Shown here piece after piece: positions 46,201-61,045 of a DNA stretch of 64,000 nt. The notes beneath the pieces were generated by a model. The model was given only the letters and a program-made list of their open reading frames with translations, was not told where the DNA came from and ran no database searches. The translations under genes and the position numbers were made by a program. Origin of the DNA: Okapia johnstoni (lineage: Eukaryota; Chordata; Mammalia; Artiodactyla; Giraffidae); NCBI GenBank assembly GCA_024291935.2, contig CM044306.1:17493001-17557000 (forward strand). Reading direction: 5' to 3'. The first letter of the stretch is position 1, and every line of letters starts with the position of its first letter.

Positions 46201-49200
46201 GAAGAGCAGTTTTGTGGGTGAGACCAAGCCATGGCATTTACTCAGTTATATCCTTAGGTGGGAGACCCAGCAGGAGCTATACAAGCTGGAGCTTCTCTAA
46301 TACACAGAAAGGCAGGAAATTAGATCAAGTCAGAAATGGCTGGTTTTCCAGAGATGATGGAAACTCCCACCATCCCAGACCAGGACCTCCTCTGGCACAG
46401 CTCCCTGCCCTCCAGCAGATCTCAGGTTGGATCTAGACCTGCCCCCTTTAGTGGGTCAGAGAAAACGCCAGACTCAAAGTGGAGCTGGGTGGGAGGGCTG
46501 GCCACTGCCAGCAGATTCAAGACAGCTACTCTCATGTAAATGATGTATTACAGCCTGCACACAGGTGGTTATAATGTGTGGCAAACCCTAGAGGAAAGAA
46601 AGAATAGGAAATGTAGTTGAGCCAAACTAGGGGGGAATGTGGGCCTGGTGAGACTGTGGGCAGTTTACACAATCTATTCTCTGAGGCTCAACTTCCTCAT
46701 CTGTACAATGGGCAGAGACTGTGGTGAAGATTAAATGAGGTGCTTCCTAGCGCATTGTAAATACCTGATAAGGGGTAAGGGATATTAGGATTGGTTCTTA
46801 TTCAATCCTGCTGAGGAGAGCTGGCACTGGGGTTAAAGGAAGCAGCCCTTCCCAGCACCCACGCTCTGCTATTGCTGCGGCTGCTCTCCACCTCTGCGGA
46901 CCAACACAGTAAGTGACTGAGTACATCTGGCTTCAGCCAGTACACGACTCGGACCCCTCTCGCAGCCCAGGTTCCCAGGCAAAGTTGCCAACCCTCCCCT
47001 CTGCGGCCCCGGGCAGGAAGGGTACCGTCCACGTGGAGAATCTGCACCCCCCAGGAGCGGGCGTTGCTCAGGAGGCTGCTGCTGTGCCCACTGCCACCTC
47101 CGCTGCTGCTGCCCTGGAAAGACAAGCGGAGTCAGGCAGGAGCACGAAGCCCCCACCTGCGGCTCAACCATCTGGGGACAGGCTGGCCTGGCTTCTGGGA
47201 GCTACGGGTCATCCATGTGCAGGGCTATTGTGAGAAGATGGGCCGGGGACCAAGCACAGAGCCTGGAGAGTTGACCCCAACCCCTGGGAGGACCCTGTCA
47301 TCCGCACGGGCTGGCCACCTCGGGAGGGGAGGGATGGCTGATATGGCTGCTGGCTCTGCTCCGGCCACCTCGGGACCAGGAAGGGATATGTGTGTTCATG
47401 CGAGCAGCCTGTCAGGAGAGCCTCTGTGAGGAACGCTCTGAGCCCACAGGAGGGACACAATAAACACCAGTGACAGTCACCCTCATCGAACAGGAAGCTA
47501 TGCTGGCCACACCACCCTCCTGCGTCACAGCCCACGGCCGGGGCACCCGCCTTCCGGCACTTGAACCACTCCTCTGCAAGATCACATTAACTCCTTCTGC
47601 TGCCACTCAACTGTAGTGGCCCTGGGTCCTCACAGAAGGGATAAATAGCTATGTGTCAAAGACACCCCGCCGCATTTCTCCCAGGTTCTTAAGATCATGG
47701 AGTCAAAACCTGGCTCTTCCACCTCCTGCCGGGGTAACTCTGGACAGATGACTAAATCCTCTGAGCCCCACTTCCTGGGCAGAAAGGAGGAAATCACGAC
47801 AGTGCTACAAGTCTGGCCGGGCATGCCTTTTGGGTCAGTGCTTCAGAAGAGCCTTCGGAGGCGGGGCTCATTCTCTCCCTGCACCAGACACATCGGCCTC
47901 CAGCCCGGCCCCCTCGGCTCACCTGGTTTCTGATGGCCTTCTGCAGGAGCTCCTTCCCTCTGCTCAGAGGCACCTGGCGGAAGAAGGGAGTGATGGGGGA
48001 GCTGTGGGGACTACCTGCGTGCAAACACACGTTTCCACAGGGGCTGGCCAGGACGTCTGGGAGTCATGTCCCTCGGAAAGCTGGGAGCAGGGACAGCTGA
48101 GCAGTGGCAGAAGTGAAAGCTGGGAGAATCTTCCAGAGGTAAAGGTAAAGCTGTCCTCAGGTTCGGGTCACTCACAGGCAGCTGCAGCCCGGGGGGCCTG
48201 GAGCCTGGTGAGGGCCATTTTGAATTCACCCGAGGTCAAGTGTTACAAAGGTCCTGAGACCTCTCTTCTCTTGTTATTTTTTTAGACCTCTCTTTAAAAG
48301 CTCGCACTCCCCAGCAGACAAGTGTCGGTCAATCCTCACAAGCCCTCTCTGGTTTATTCCCCTACTGTTTCTTTCTTTTTCCTATTTTTTAAAAAAATGT
48401 TTATTTATTTTTGGCTGCGCTGGGTCTTCATTGCTGCGCGTGGGCTTTTTCTAGTTGTGCTAAGTAGGGGCCACTCTTGAGCTGTGGTGTGTGGGCTTCT
48501 CTTGTTGCAGAGCACAAGCTCTAGAGAACAGACTCAGTAGTTGCGGTGCATGGGCTTGGTTGCCCCGTGGTATGTGGGATCTTCGTGGACCAGGGATCAA
48601 ACCCATGTCCCCTGCATTGGCGGTGGATTCTTAACCACTGAACCACCAGGGACGTCCTCCCCTACTGTTTCTGAACCTCAGACTCTGAAGTCCCAGGAAA
48701 AGTGAATATTTATCACAGAAGGGAGGGCATCAGGACAGCATGTTGCTGAGGTGTGTTGATCCAGAGCTGTGATAAGATAGTTTCACCCCCTGAATTCAAA
48801 TGAGAGATTAAAATAAGCCAGATGAAACTAAAACCAGAAACTGTCGAAGCGGGCTCACCAAGGCCTATTTCCTTCATTTATTAGACACACCCTTCCCGCC
48901 CCACGAGGTTCTTACTGGGTCCACGGCTTTCTGGGCGGGCCTGGCACAGCTGCCTTTTGGGTTGGCCATTGGTGGTGTGTCCACTGTGACCTCGCTGGGG
49001 CTGGGGCAGCCTCTGTGACTTGTCCTGCTGCTCTCGGACTTCGCCTCCCTGCGGCTGGACACGATGTAACTTACTTCTTTGCTCAGAAAACCCTCAATTA
49101 CCTGAAACCAGATCACAGAGGTGGCTGAAACCCAAAAGGCAGAAGTAGAATCATTAATACTAAGAGGTCAAGGAAGGAAATCAGGTCGGCTCACAGAAAC

Positions 49201-52200
49201 TCCAGAATCAATGTCCTTAAATAGACCAGATGCAATCCTGTGCTGGGCCCCCGAGAAGACATCATCCCAAAATATAATAAGGTTTATGTACAGGACAGAG
49301 GTCCTTGACTCCAGAACTGTAGCTCCTCCCAGCAGAACCTTGTGGGCTCTGAGTATTTGACTAGTTAGGTTTGCCCAGAGTGAGAGCACACTGATGGGAC
49401 TGGAGGATCAAGAGCTTGGCTAAGCTGTGATTGTGCTGTGAAGATACACCGGGCCATCCAGATGCTGCGTCTGTCATCTAGACCATACTACAAAGAGGAG
49501 CCTGAAATAAAATTGGGTTCTGGATATTACTCAGCTGCATAAGTATCCGCTCATCTTCCCTGCGAGCCCTTCATGACACTGAGAGGGTCTGACTCATCCT
49601 AAGAAACCCAAAACAGTGCTGGAAACACAATGACACAACTCATGTCTGGGGGAAGAAGAAAAGATGGAAATAAGCAGTAGTGAGCTGGCAAATGCTTAAT
49701 GCCAGACTCTTGGGATGAAAGAAAAACAAAACAAAACAAAAACCCTGCTTTGTAGTGTTTGCTGGTTTCTGTGGGGTAAAATACTACTGGGGCTGATTTC
49801 AAGGTAGCCATATGACATCACTGAATGTGGAACTGGAAAGAGATGCTAACAATTGGTTCTCATGAGCCAGGACCAGCCAGCTCCAGCATGCCTGTGAAAG
49901 GAAGGATGGATGATCTCTCTGAAGTGTGACTGGAGAAACCTGGCACTTAGGTTTAAAAAAAGAAGTTGAGGTCCCTCAAAAAGCTAAACATGGATTACCA
50001 CGTGACCCAGCAATTCCTCTCCGAGGTATATATCCAACAGAATTGAAAATAGGGACTCGAATGGACACTTGTCCACCCATGTTCACGGCAGCATTATTCA
50101 TAATAGCTAAAAAGCAGAAACAAACTGAGTGTCCATTAACGTGTGAATGGATAAGCAAAATGTGGTCTGTCCACACAATGGAGCACTCTTCAGTCATGAG
50201 AGAGAAACAGAACTCTGATCTACTCTACAGCATGCGTGAGCCTTGTACCTCTACGTTAAAGTGTAATAAACCAGAAACAAAAGGACCAACATCAGTGATC
50301 CCACTGGTACGAGGTATCTAAAATGGGCAAATTCAGAAACATAATGTAGATGTGAATTCTGGGGAGGTAGGGGGAGGTGAAATGGGAAGTTCTTGCTTAA
50401 AGGCTACAGAGCTTCTGTTTGGGGTGATAAAAGTTTGGGAAACAGAGAGTGATGGTTATACAACAGGGTGAATGTAATTAATGTCCATGAATTTAAAAAT
50501 AATTAATTTACAGGGACTTCTCTGCTAGTTCAGTGATTAAGAATCCGCCTTCCAATGCAGGGGACATGGGTTCCATCTCTGGTTGGGGAACTAAGTCCAC
50601 ACGCTACAGTTACTGAGCCTGTGTGCCACAATAAAGACCCATGGCAGCCAAAATTTAAAAGAATAAAATAAAACTTTTTTTAAATTAAGAAGAATGAACC
50701 TATAAACAGTTACAAAGGCATATTTTATGTCATATAAATTTTATCACAATTTTAAAAAATCTTTAAAGCTATAGGTTGAAGGAGTAAGTCTGTCTACCTT
50801 CTGTAATATGGCAAAAAGATAATGATTTCATGGCCACACATTTCTCCTATCCCAACAAACCCACTCCTTAGCAATGCCACTCTGCTGGTCCTCCTATCAG
50901 GAGGTGGAGCCTACTTGTCCATTGCCTTGAATGGGACTCCTCTTGACCAATAGGATGTGGTGAAAGAAACATGTGAGTTCTACAGCCTAGGCCTCAAGAG
51001 GCCTTGTAGCTTTTCCCATCATCTTCCGGGAAAGCTGCCCTGAGACCACCGTGTGAACTGGCTCTTCTAGTTCACTGTACGTATACATGATGGTGCATCT
51101 ACACGTGATGTATGTAAGCTGCATCTCACATAATAAATGAGAAGTCGCAGAGAGGCAGCAGCACCAACCGCTGGCTGAGTGAGTGAGGTCATCTTTGGTC
51201 CCTCCAGCCAGCTGACCCTCCAGCCAAATGCAGCTGCAAGAGTGAGCCCTGATGAAATCAGCAGGGAAACCACCCAGCCAGTTCACAGTACAGTGAGAAA
51301 TAATAAACTCTTTTAAACCCAAGTTCTGGGGTATTTGCTTGTTTTTTAATTTTTTGGCTGCACCACACAGTACAGCATGTGGGATTTTAGTTCCCTGACC
51401 AGGGATTGAACCTGCCTCCCCTGCACTGGAAGCACAGAGTCTCAACCACTAGACTACGAGGGAAGTCCCCTGGGGTGGTTTTTCACACAGCAAAGACTAA
51501 GTGACAGAAGAGACTAAAAGTTCAAAATGTAATTTGGGGCTGGTTTGGGTGTATGATCCTCACTCTGTCCATTCCCACTGCTGAGTTTCTACATCCCTGA
51601 GTTTCTGTTCGTTTGATGGCAAAGAGCCTCTGCATTCTGAGCCTATTTATGAAGTTTCCCCGGCTACCCGCCTCTTTGGCCTAAGTGCTATCATCCTATT
51701 ATCTAAACACAGATACCCATGTCAACCCCTTACTAAGAGTATTATATGACACGTGCTCTATAAAATAATTTAATGGACTCAAATACAGCAAATGTTTTTT
51801 TCCCCCAAAGTTGTTCACAGCAGTACTATTTATAAAAGATAAAATTTAGACATAATCTAAATATTTGTAGGTAAATGGTTAAATAAATAAACAGTCCACA
51901 CAAAAGAATACTATATACTCATTACAAAGAATGTCTGTGAGGGGTAATAATGATAGGAAAGTACTATTGTTTCAAGGTTATGGGTGAAAAGTTGGCAATA
52001 AAAAAATGTATTCATGAACTTTCAGCAACTGTGAAGTTGGGGAGATCCTGAATAGGAGAAGGGCGTCAGACCTCATTGTTCTACCAGCCCTTCAACCCTT
52101 CCCTTAAGCTCATTAAAACAGCTTGATCCCCCTAAAATAAAAATAAAATAGCTCAATAAAGTGGACTGATCCCCCCAAAATAAAAAAGCAAAAAAAAAAT

Positions 52201-55200
52201 CAGAAAATAAATGTATTCATGATCATAGCTACACAGAAAATAAGCATTAAATAAAAAGAAGCAGATGAGAGGTTATACATGGCTGGGCATGTCAAGGGAA
52301 ATGGAGAGTGACTGATAATAGGTATGGGGTTTCCTTTTGGGGATGATGAAAATGTTCTAGAATTGACTGTGTAATCACACAATTTGCACATCTCTGTGAA
52401 TATACTAAGAATCACTGAACTGTATACTTTAAATGGGTGAATTGTATGGCATGTGAATTATATCTCAATAAAGTCGTCAAAGAGGGAGGGAAGGAGGGAA
52501 GGAAGGACGGAAAGAAGGGGAAGAAGAAGGAAAGGAAAGAGATGAGAAGAGAAGAGAAGGGAGAGAGAAGAAAGAAAGGAAAGAGTCCAGAAGAAAATAA
52601 ACACGTCAAAATGATGGTTGTTACTTGGAACAGTTCCAGTTCTCCAGAATTCTAGAATGAACAGAAATTACTTTTCTAATTAGGAAAAAAAAATTTTACT
52701 TTACTTTTAAAAAATGGTTTACATTTAAGCTGCTTTGGAAAATGCAGTGATACCTCTGAAAATACCTGGAAGTCACAAGCAGAACCCTTCTCCAGTTCCT
52801 GCCCTACAACCCGAGAAGGCACGTGGCACCACAGGGGAGAAGCACGTTACCTACCCCACCCAGCTGCTGAATGGCCCCCGTCAAAAAATGGAGGTTTTTG
52901 CCAGCGGGCAGATCCAAGTAGAAGGACTTTCCAGAAAAGGGCTGCTTCCTGGCATCTGGTGAGCTCTTCTGGCATTTTCCCAGACAACTTGAAACTCCGA
53001 GCTGAGCTCCTAGAAAACAACAGTAAAGGAGAAGACAGTGAGAAGCTTGAGATAAGAGAGAGCCCTGGGGGTCAAGGAGCCTTTGCTGCCGACAGCCCCT
53101 GTGCGGTGCCCAGCCAGGCTCTGAGCACCAAGGTGGACACGAGACTCCTGCTCCTGCCCTCAGGAAGCCCAGATGCAGAGAAACCCAATCCTCATACATG
53201 GATGTTGGGAATGTAAAATGGTGCAGCCACTTTAGACAACAGTGCAGCTGTTTCTCAAAAGGTTAAGTATAGAGTTACACATAAGACCTGGCAATCCCAC
53301 TCTTAGGCATACCCCCAGGAGAAGTGAAAACATACATCCAGATAAAGTTCATAGCAGCATTATTCACTGCAGCCCCAAAGTGGAAACAATTCAAACGTGA
53401 ATAAAATGGTAAGCAAAATGCAGTATACTCATATGATGGAATACTATTTGGCAATAAAAACCAATGAACTATCAGGACTTCCCTGGTGGTCCAGTAACTA
53501 AGAGTCTGCCTGCCAATGCAAGGGATACCAATTCAATCCCTGGTTGGGGAACTAAGATCCTACATGCCATAGGGATCCAGTGGCAGCCAAATTAATTAAT
53601 TTATGAAAAAAGTGAAAGTGAAAGTCACTCGGTCGTGTCTGACTCTTTGCAATCCCATGAACTATACAGTCCATGGTATTCTCCAGGCCAGAATACTGGA
53701 GTGGGTAGTCTTTCCCTTCTCCAGAGGATCTTCCAAACCCAGGGATTGAACCCAGGTATCCCACATTGCAGGTGGATTCTTTACCAGCTGAGCCACAAGG
53801 GAAGCCCAAGAATACTGGAGTGGGTAGCCAATCCCTTCTCCAGCAGATCTTCCCAACCCAAGAATTGAGCCAGGGTCTCCTGCATTGCAGGCAGATTCTT
53901 TACCAACTGAGCTATCAGGGAAGCCCTGACAGCTACACTCAATATGTCAGCAAATTTGGAAAACTTAGCAGTGGCCACAGGACTGGAAAAGGTCAGTTTT
54001 CATTCCAATCCCAAAGAAAGGCAATGCCAAAGAATGTTCAAACTACCGCAAATTGCACTCATCTCACACACTAACAAAGTAATGCTCAAAATTCTCCAAG
54101 CCAGACTTCAGCAGTACGTGAACGGAGAACTTTCAGATGTTCAAGCTGGATTTAGAAAAGGCAGAGGAACCTGAGATAAAATCTGCCAACATCTGTTGGA
54201 TCATAGAAAAAACAAGAGAATTTCAGAAAAACATCTACTTCTGCTTCATTGACTATGCCAAAGTCTTTGACTGTGTAGATCACAACGAACTGTGGAAAAT
54301 TCTTTTTTTTTTATTTTATTTTATTTATTTTTTATTTTTTTATGTATTTTAGTTGGGGGCTAATTACTTTACAATATTGTAGTAGTTTTTGCCATACGTT
54401 GACATGAATCAGCCATGGGTTCACATGTGCTCCCCCTCCCGAACCCTCCTCCCACCTCCCTCCCCTTCCCATCCCTCTGGGTCATCCCAACGCTCCATAC
54501 CTGAGCATCCGTCCCATGCATAAAACATGGAATGGTGTTCCACTTCACATATGACAATATACATGTTTTAATGTTATTGTCCCAGAACGTCCCACCCTCA
54601 CCTTCTCCCTCAGAGTCCACAGGACTGTTCTATGCATCTGTGTCTCTTATTCTGTCTCACATATAGGGTTACCATTACCATCTTTCAAATTCCATATACA
54701 TGCATTAGTATACTGTATTGGTGCTTTTCTTGGAAAATTCTTAAAGAGATGGGAATACCAGACCATCTGACCTGCCTTCTAAGAAACCTGTATGCAGGTC
54801 AAGAATCAATAGTTAAAACTGGAGATGGAACAATGGACTGGTTCCAAATTGGGAAAGGAGTACGTCAAGGCTGTATCTTGTCACCCTGCTTATTTAATTT
54901 ATATGCAGAGTACATCATGAGAAAGGCCAGGCTGGATGAAGCACAAGCTGAAATCAAGATGGCAGGGAGAAATATCAATAACCTCAGATATGCAGATGAC
55001 ACCACCCTTATGGCAGAAAGTAAAGAAGAACTAAAGAGCCTCTTGATGAAAGAGAAAGAGGAGAGTGAAAAAGTTGGCTTAAAGCTCAACATTCAAAAAA
55101 CTAAGATCATGGCATCCGGTCCCATCACTTCATGGCAAATAGATGGGGAAACAGTGGAAACAGTGGCTGACTTTATTTTCTTGGGCTCCAAAATCACTGT

Positions 55201-58200
55201 ACATGGTGACTGCAACCCGGAAATTAAAAGACGCTTGCTCCTTGGAAGAAAAGCTATGATCAACCTGGACAGCATATTAAAAAGCAGACACATTACTTTG
55301 CCAACAAAGGTCCATCTAGTCAAAGCTATGGTTTTTCCAGAAGCCATGTATGGATGTGAGAGCAGAACCATAAAGAAAGCTGAGCGCTGAAGAATTGATG
55401 CTTTTGAAATTTGAATGTGGTGTTGGAGAAGACTCTTGAGAGTCCCTTGGACTGCAAGGAGACCAAACCAGTCAATCCTAAAGGAAATCGGTCCTGAATA
55501 TTCATTGGAAGGACTCATGCTGAAGCTGAAGCTCCAATACTTTGGCTACCTGATATGAAGAACTGACTCACTGGAAAAGACCTGGGAAAGATTGAAGGTG
55601 GGAGGAGAAGGGGACAAAAGAGGATGAGATGGTTGGATGGCATCACTGACTTGATGGACATGAGTTTGAGCAAGCTCCAGGAAGTGGTGATGGACAGGGG
55701 AAGCCTGGTGCGCTGCAATCCATGGGGTCACAAAGAGTCGACATGACTGAGCGACTGAACTGAACTGAATGAAAAAAATTCTCTTCCCCAAATAGTTCCT
55801 GGTCTAATGAAGTCAGAGGTGAACCCAAAGGAGAGAGTAAACAAGAATATTAGCCTGAAAAAACTAAAAGGATGGATACTAACTGCGGTGTCTTCTCTTG
55901 TGGTGGAGCATGGACTCTAGGGCATGTGGACTTCAGTAGCTGTGGCACATGGGCTCAACAGTTGTGGTTCCCGGGCTCCTGAGCACAGGCTCAATAGTTG
56001 TGCGGCACAGACTTAGTTGCTCTGAGGTGTGTGAGATCTTCCCAGATCAGGGATCAAACTTGTGTCTCCTGCATTGGCAGGTGGATTCTTTACAACTGAG
56101 CCACCAGGGAAGGCCCTGGACCTGATATTTAAAAAAATTTTCTGAAACTCTTCGATTCCAGAAATTCCTGCAACTCTCCTATCTACCATCCAGTCAGGCT
56201 TTTAATTGGACCTCTTCAGTTAAACCCTGCTTGCCCTGATGAGATACTATTTTTCTTTTTCTGAGTTACAAATGACTTATTATCTGTCCTCGTAATATTT
56301 TCAGCTTCATATTCTTGTTTACTCACTCCTTTAGGTCCCCACTAGACTGAAAACTACTTGGGGAAGAGGTTTTTTTTTTTTTTCTAATTAACTTGGCTGC
56401 ACTGGGTCTTAGTTTTGTCAGGTGGGATCTTTAGCTGTGGCATGTGGGATCTAGTTCCCCAACCACTGATTGAACCCAGGACCCCTGCATTGGGAGGTGA
56501 AGTCTAAACCACTGAATTGCCAGGGAAGGTCCTCTTTTTCCTTTTATTGAGCAGTCTAACTGACACACAACATTATATTAGCTCCAGGGGATACAACATA
56601 ATGATTCAATATTTGTATAGAAGGCTTTCTCAGAGTAAGCCCTTTTGACATTCACACAGGCCTACAACTTTCTCCACAGGACCTAATCCTAGGGAAATCT
56701 CTGAAGAAAGAAGGAATTAGATGAGATGAATGGCAGAGTCAGACACTGGCGTGCGGGTGCGGGCGGCGCTGCGCTGGGTGAACAGCAAGCCTAGAGCGGA
56801 AGAGTGCCAGGACTCGCAAGAGGGTGAGACTAGAGAATGGCTTCTAGTTGTGCTCAGCAGGTCCCTGCCTGCCTGTGGCCAGTGCCAGGTAAGCAGTCCA
56901 GCACCAACCAGAGACAGTAGGGTAACATCAGGGCAGTGGTGGAATGTGCGTGTGTGTGTGTGTGTGTGAAGCAGTTAACAAAAGGTCAGGGTCAAGGGGA
57001 GTTGTGAAGTCAAGGAGGTCAGTGAGCTGGCTGGCACAAATGAGCTTCCCTCCCTCCTCACTATTCATTTGGTGAATTAGGAAATTACAACTCAAGGAAA
57101 ACAGCAGCTCTTGCAAATGAGCTGTACAAGGCAACACGTGTATTAGAGGGGGGGTGGTGATTGAGCCCACACTGGAACCAGGGGCTCCCCACCTTGGGGT
57201 GGTTTTCCTCTTCTACCCAAACCCCAACCTCTGAACTCAAAGGAGGAGCATAACATAGAACCTAAGCTTTTGCATCTTCCTTCCAGGAGCACATTGTCAG
57301 TTAGAGTGGCTAGCAGTCTCAAAGGAACATTAGCTTCTAAGAAAATATGAGGCAACCGAAGAAAGCAAGTACTATAAAAGAAGCTTTCTCTGGCATAGGT
57401 TGTCCTTCTGTCACAAGTAATGGACCAGACAGAAAGAAGAATCTTAAAGCATAATAAATATCTCAAGAAGGCAAGGAGCATACTAGAAACATAAAAGAAG
57501 AACAGCAGGTAAATAAAATAATTAATTGAAGATAAAGGATATAAAAAATACAATAGTTAAAAAAGAGCTCAAATAATAAAAAAAAATCCAGTTTAAAAAT
57601 GAGCAACAGACAGACATTTCTCCAAAGGTATACAAATGACCAATAAGCACATGAAAAGATACACAAGGTCATTAGCCTTGTTAGGAAAATGTAAATTGAA
57701 ACCACAAAGAGATACCACTTCAAACCCGCTGTCTGTGTGCTGAGTCCCTCAGTCGTGTCCATCTCTTTGCGACTCCATGGACTTTAGCCTGCCAGGTTCC
57801 TCTGTCCATGGGGATTCTCCAGGCAAGAATACTGGAGTGGGTTGCCATGCCCTCCTCCAGGGGATCTTCCCAACCCAGGGATTGCACCCAGGTCTCCTGC
57901 ATTGCGGGCAGATTCTTTACCATCTGAGCCACAAGGGAAGTTCAATAAGAGAATTGCTTAGCAGGCCCCAGCAAGATATGAACTCCTGACACCTGGTTTA
58001 TAAGACCAGTGCTCTAAACCCTGAGCTTTAGGGTCTCATGCCAAACCCACTAGGATGGCTTTAACAAAAAAAAGACAGATAATAACAAGTGTTGGTGAGG
58101 ACCTTCAGAACTGGAACCCTCATACTTTGTTGGTGGGAATGTAAATGGTGTAGCCAATGGGAAAAGTCGCCAGTTCCTCAAAAAGTTAAACAGAGACTTA

Positions 58201-61014
58201 CCATAGGACCCAGCAATTATACTTCTAGGTATACATTCAAAGAAAAAAATGATAACCTGGAAACAAATGTTTATAACAGTATTATTCATAATAGCCAGGA
58301 AACAGAAAACTCTTATGTCCATCAACTAATGAATGGATAAAATGTGGTAATCCACACAAAGGAACTAAAGATGAACTTCCAGATTGAACGTTTCCACCAA
58401 GTGCTAGCTCCATGAATGAAAAAAGTCCCATGGCACACTATTCATGAAATTTCAGGACGTTGAAGAGAAAGAGAGGATTTTGGCTTCATTTCAGGTAATA
58501 TTGGAGAGCAGGTTACCTAAAAGCCCTCCTAACACAAATATCTAAAAATACCAGCTGAAATAGAAATACCAATCCCATCTAACTGCTAAGTCCACAAAAT
58601 TAGTAAGAAGACAACAAGAGTGCCCCATATGATGAGAAAGTTGAAAACCACAAGTGAGAGCGAATGCTGACTGCCCTTAGGGAGTCTGTGGACTTAAAAG
58701 CAAAGGGCTTGGGACTGAAATGAGCCCTGGAGATGAGGTCTTGTGCAAGCCTAAAGTGGGCAGTGAGGATTGAGAACTCCTGCATGAATCTAGGAGAAAA
58801 GGGAAGCCAGAAAATAATCCATCCACCAGAAAAGACAAAAAGGAATACTGCCTACCTTAGCCTGGGCTCCACATAAAAGGAAAATCTTCATTGCAAATCC
58901 AAAGCCTCCCAAGAGACCGGAGTTCAAATTCATACTAGTCATGTGGATTAAGAACCCACTACTCCCATCACCCAACAGAGATTAACATTAAAAAGTAATC
59001 CCAGCTAGAGTTTCCCTGGTGGCTCAGTGGTAAAGAATCCACTTGCCAACGCGGGAGACACGGGTTCGGCCCCTGATCCGGGAAGATCCCACATGCCTCG
59101 AGCTGAGCCCGAGACACAATTATTGAGCCCATGCTTTAAAGGCCGCATGCCCTTGAGAACATGCTCTGCAACAGGAGAGGCCACTGCAACGAGAAGCTGG
59201 TGCACGGCAACTAGAGTAACCCTCCTGGACGCAACTAGAAAGAGCCTGAGTAGAAAAGAAGACCCAGTGCAGTCAAAAATAAATAAATAAGAATTTAAAA
59301 AAACAGAGCAATGTGCACAATCATTTGCAGATGAATGGTTGATGTTCAGTTGCTAAGTCGTGTCTGACTCTGCAACCCCATGAACTGCAGCATGCCAGGC
59401 TCCTCTGTCCTCCACTCTCTCACGGAGTTTACTCAAATTCATGTCCATTGAGTCAGTGATACTATCTAACTGTCTCATCCTCTGCCACCCCCTTCTCCTT
59501 TTGCCTTCAATCTTTCCCAGCATCAGGGTCTTTTCCAATGAGTCAGCTCTTTGCATCAAGTAGCCAAAATACTGGAGCTTCAGCTTCAGTATCGGTCCTT
59601 CCAATGAATGTTCAGGGTTAATTTCCTTTAGGATTGCCTGGTTTGATCTCCTTGTAGTCAAAGAGATTGTCAAGAGTCTTCTCCAGCACCACAGTTTGAA
59701 GGCATCAACTCCTTGGTGCTCAGCCTTTTTTACAGTCCAACGCTCAAATCTTTACATGACTACTGGAAAAACCATAGCTTTGACTATGCAGATCTTTGTC
59801 AGCAAAGTATTGTCTCTGCTTTTTAATATGCTCTCTAGGTTTGTCATAGCTTTTCTTCCAAGGAGCAAGCATCTTTTAATTTCATGGCTGTAGTCACTGT
59901 CCATAGTGATTTTGGAGCCCAAGAAAATAAAATTTGTCATTGTTTCCACTTTTTCTCCTTCTATTTGGCATGAACTAAGGGACCAGATGCCATGATCTTA
60001 GTATTTTGCAAGTTGAGTTTTAAGCCATTTTTTTCACTCTCCTCTTTCACCATCATCAAGAGATTCTTTAGTTCCTCTTCATTTTCTGCCATTAGAGTGT
60101 TACCATCTGCATATCTGAGGTTGATATTTCTCCTGGCAATTTTGATTCCAGCTTGTGATTTATCCAGTCTGGCATTTTGCACAATGTTCTCTGCATATAC
60201 AGCCTTGTCATACTCCTTTCCCAATTTGGAACCAGTCAATTGTTCTATGTCTGGTTCTAACTATTGCTTCTTGACCTGCAAGTTTTCAATTCTTGTATTT
60301 TCATTATTATGAAAACTAAAACCCTCCGAAATTAACAGTTATGTTATTGTGAATTTTAAGAACAAAGAGAATAATCTAAAATCTTCTACAGGGAAAAGCA
60401 GGTCATACACTAAGGAACAAGAATCAGATTGACATCAATTCTCACCAGCATCTACTTTTTAGCAAGAAGAGACCACTGTCACTTTTCAATGTGTTGAAGG
60501 GAAAAAAACTGACTCAAGAACTTTAATACAAGGGTGAAATAAAGATGTTCTCAGGCATACAAGCCTCAAAAAGTTTATCACATAAAGCCCCCTTTTGAAA
60601 ATATGCTTGGAGGAAGTTCATCGGCAAAAAGAGAACTAGAGCCAGAAGAAAGCAACACCACATGGGAAGGGAGAGTAAATAATTTAGTGAAATATATCAC
60701 CGTGTAAAAGGCAACAACGAAATGGCATATCTGTAAAAATCCAGAACTCAAACTAGATGATACTAAGAGGGCAGAAGGGAGCATTGAGGGAAGTGACTAG
60801 TGCTAAAATACTTATCTAACTGGGTGGGGCTCTTTAAGTTTATCAATAAATTTAAGAATTTTATGGTAAAAGTAACCATGAATATAGGTTTAATAAGTTA
60901 CTCCGTCCTGACTCTCCATCTGCTCATAATATCAGAGGGAAAACTCTTGTTTGACCTTTATCATGAATTCCTTAATGATCCATGACATCCCTCAACACAA
61001 ACAACCCCCTCCCA

Positions 61015-61045
<31 letters not shown>

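Noticed and set aside
54632..55390. 252-codon plus-strand frame with YADD box
   Set aside because: It joins L1 sequence to BovB RT by chance. The element is 5' truncated and followed by stops, so it is not an active retrotransposon.
57963..58036. Functional tRNA gene
   Set aside because: The anticodon and T-loop are altered, and it lies in a SINE/L1 nest without a good terminator.
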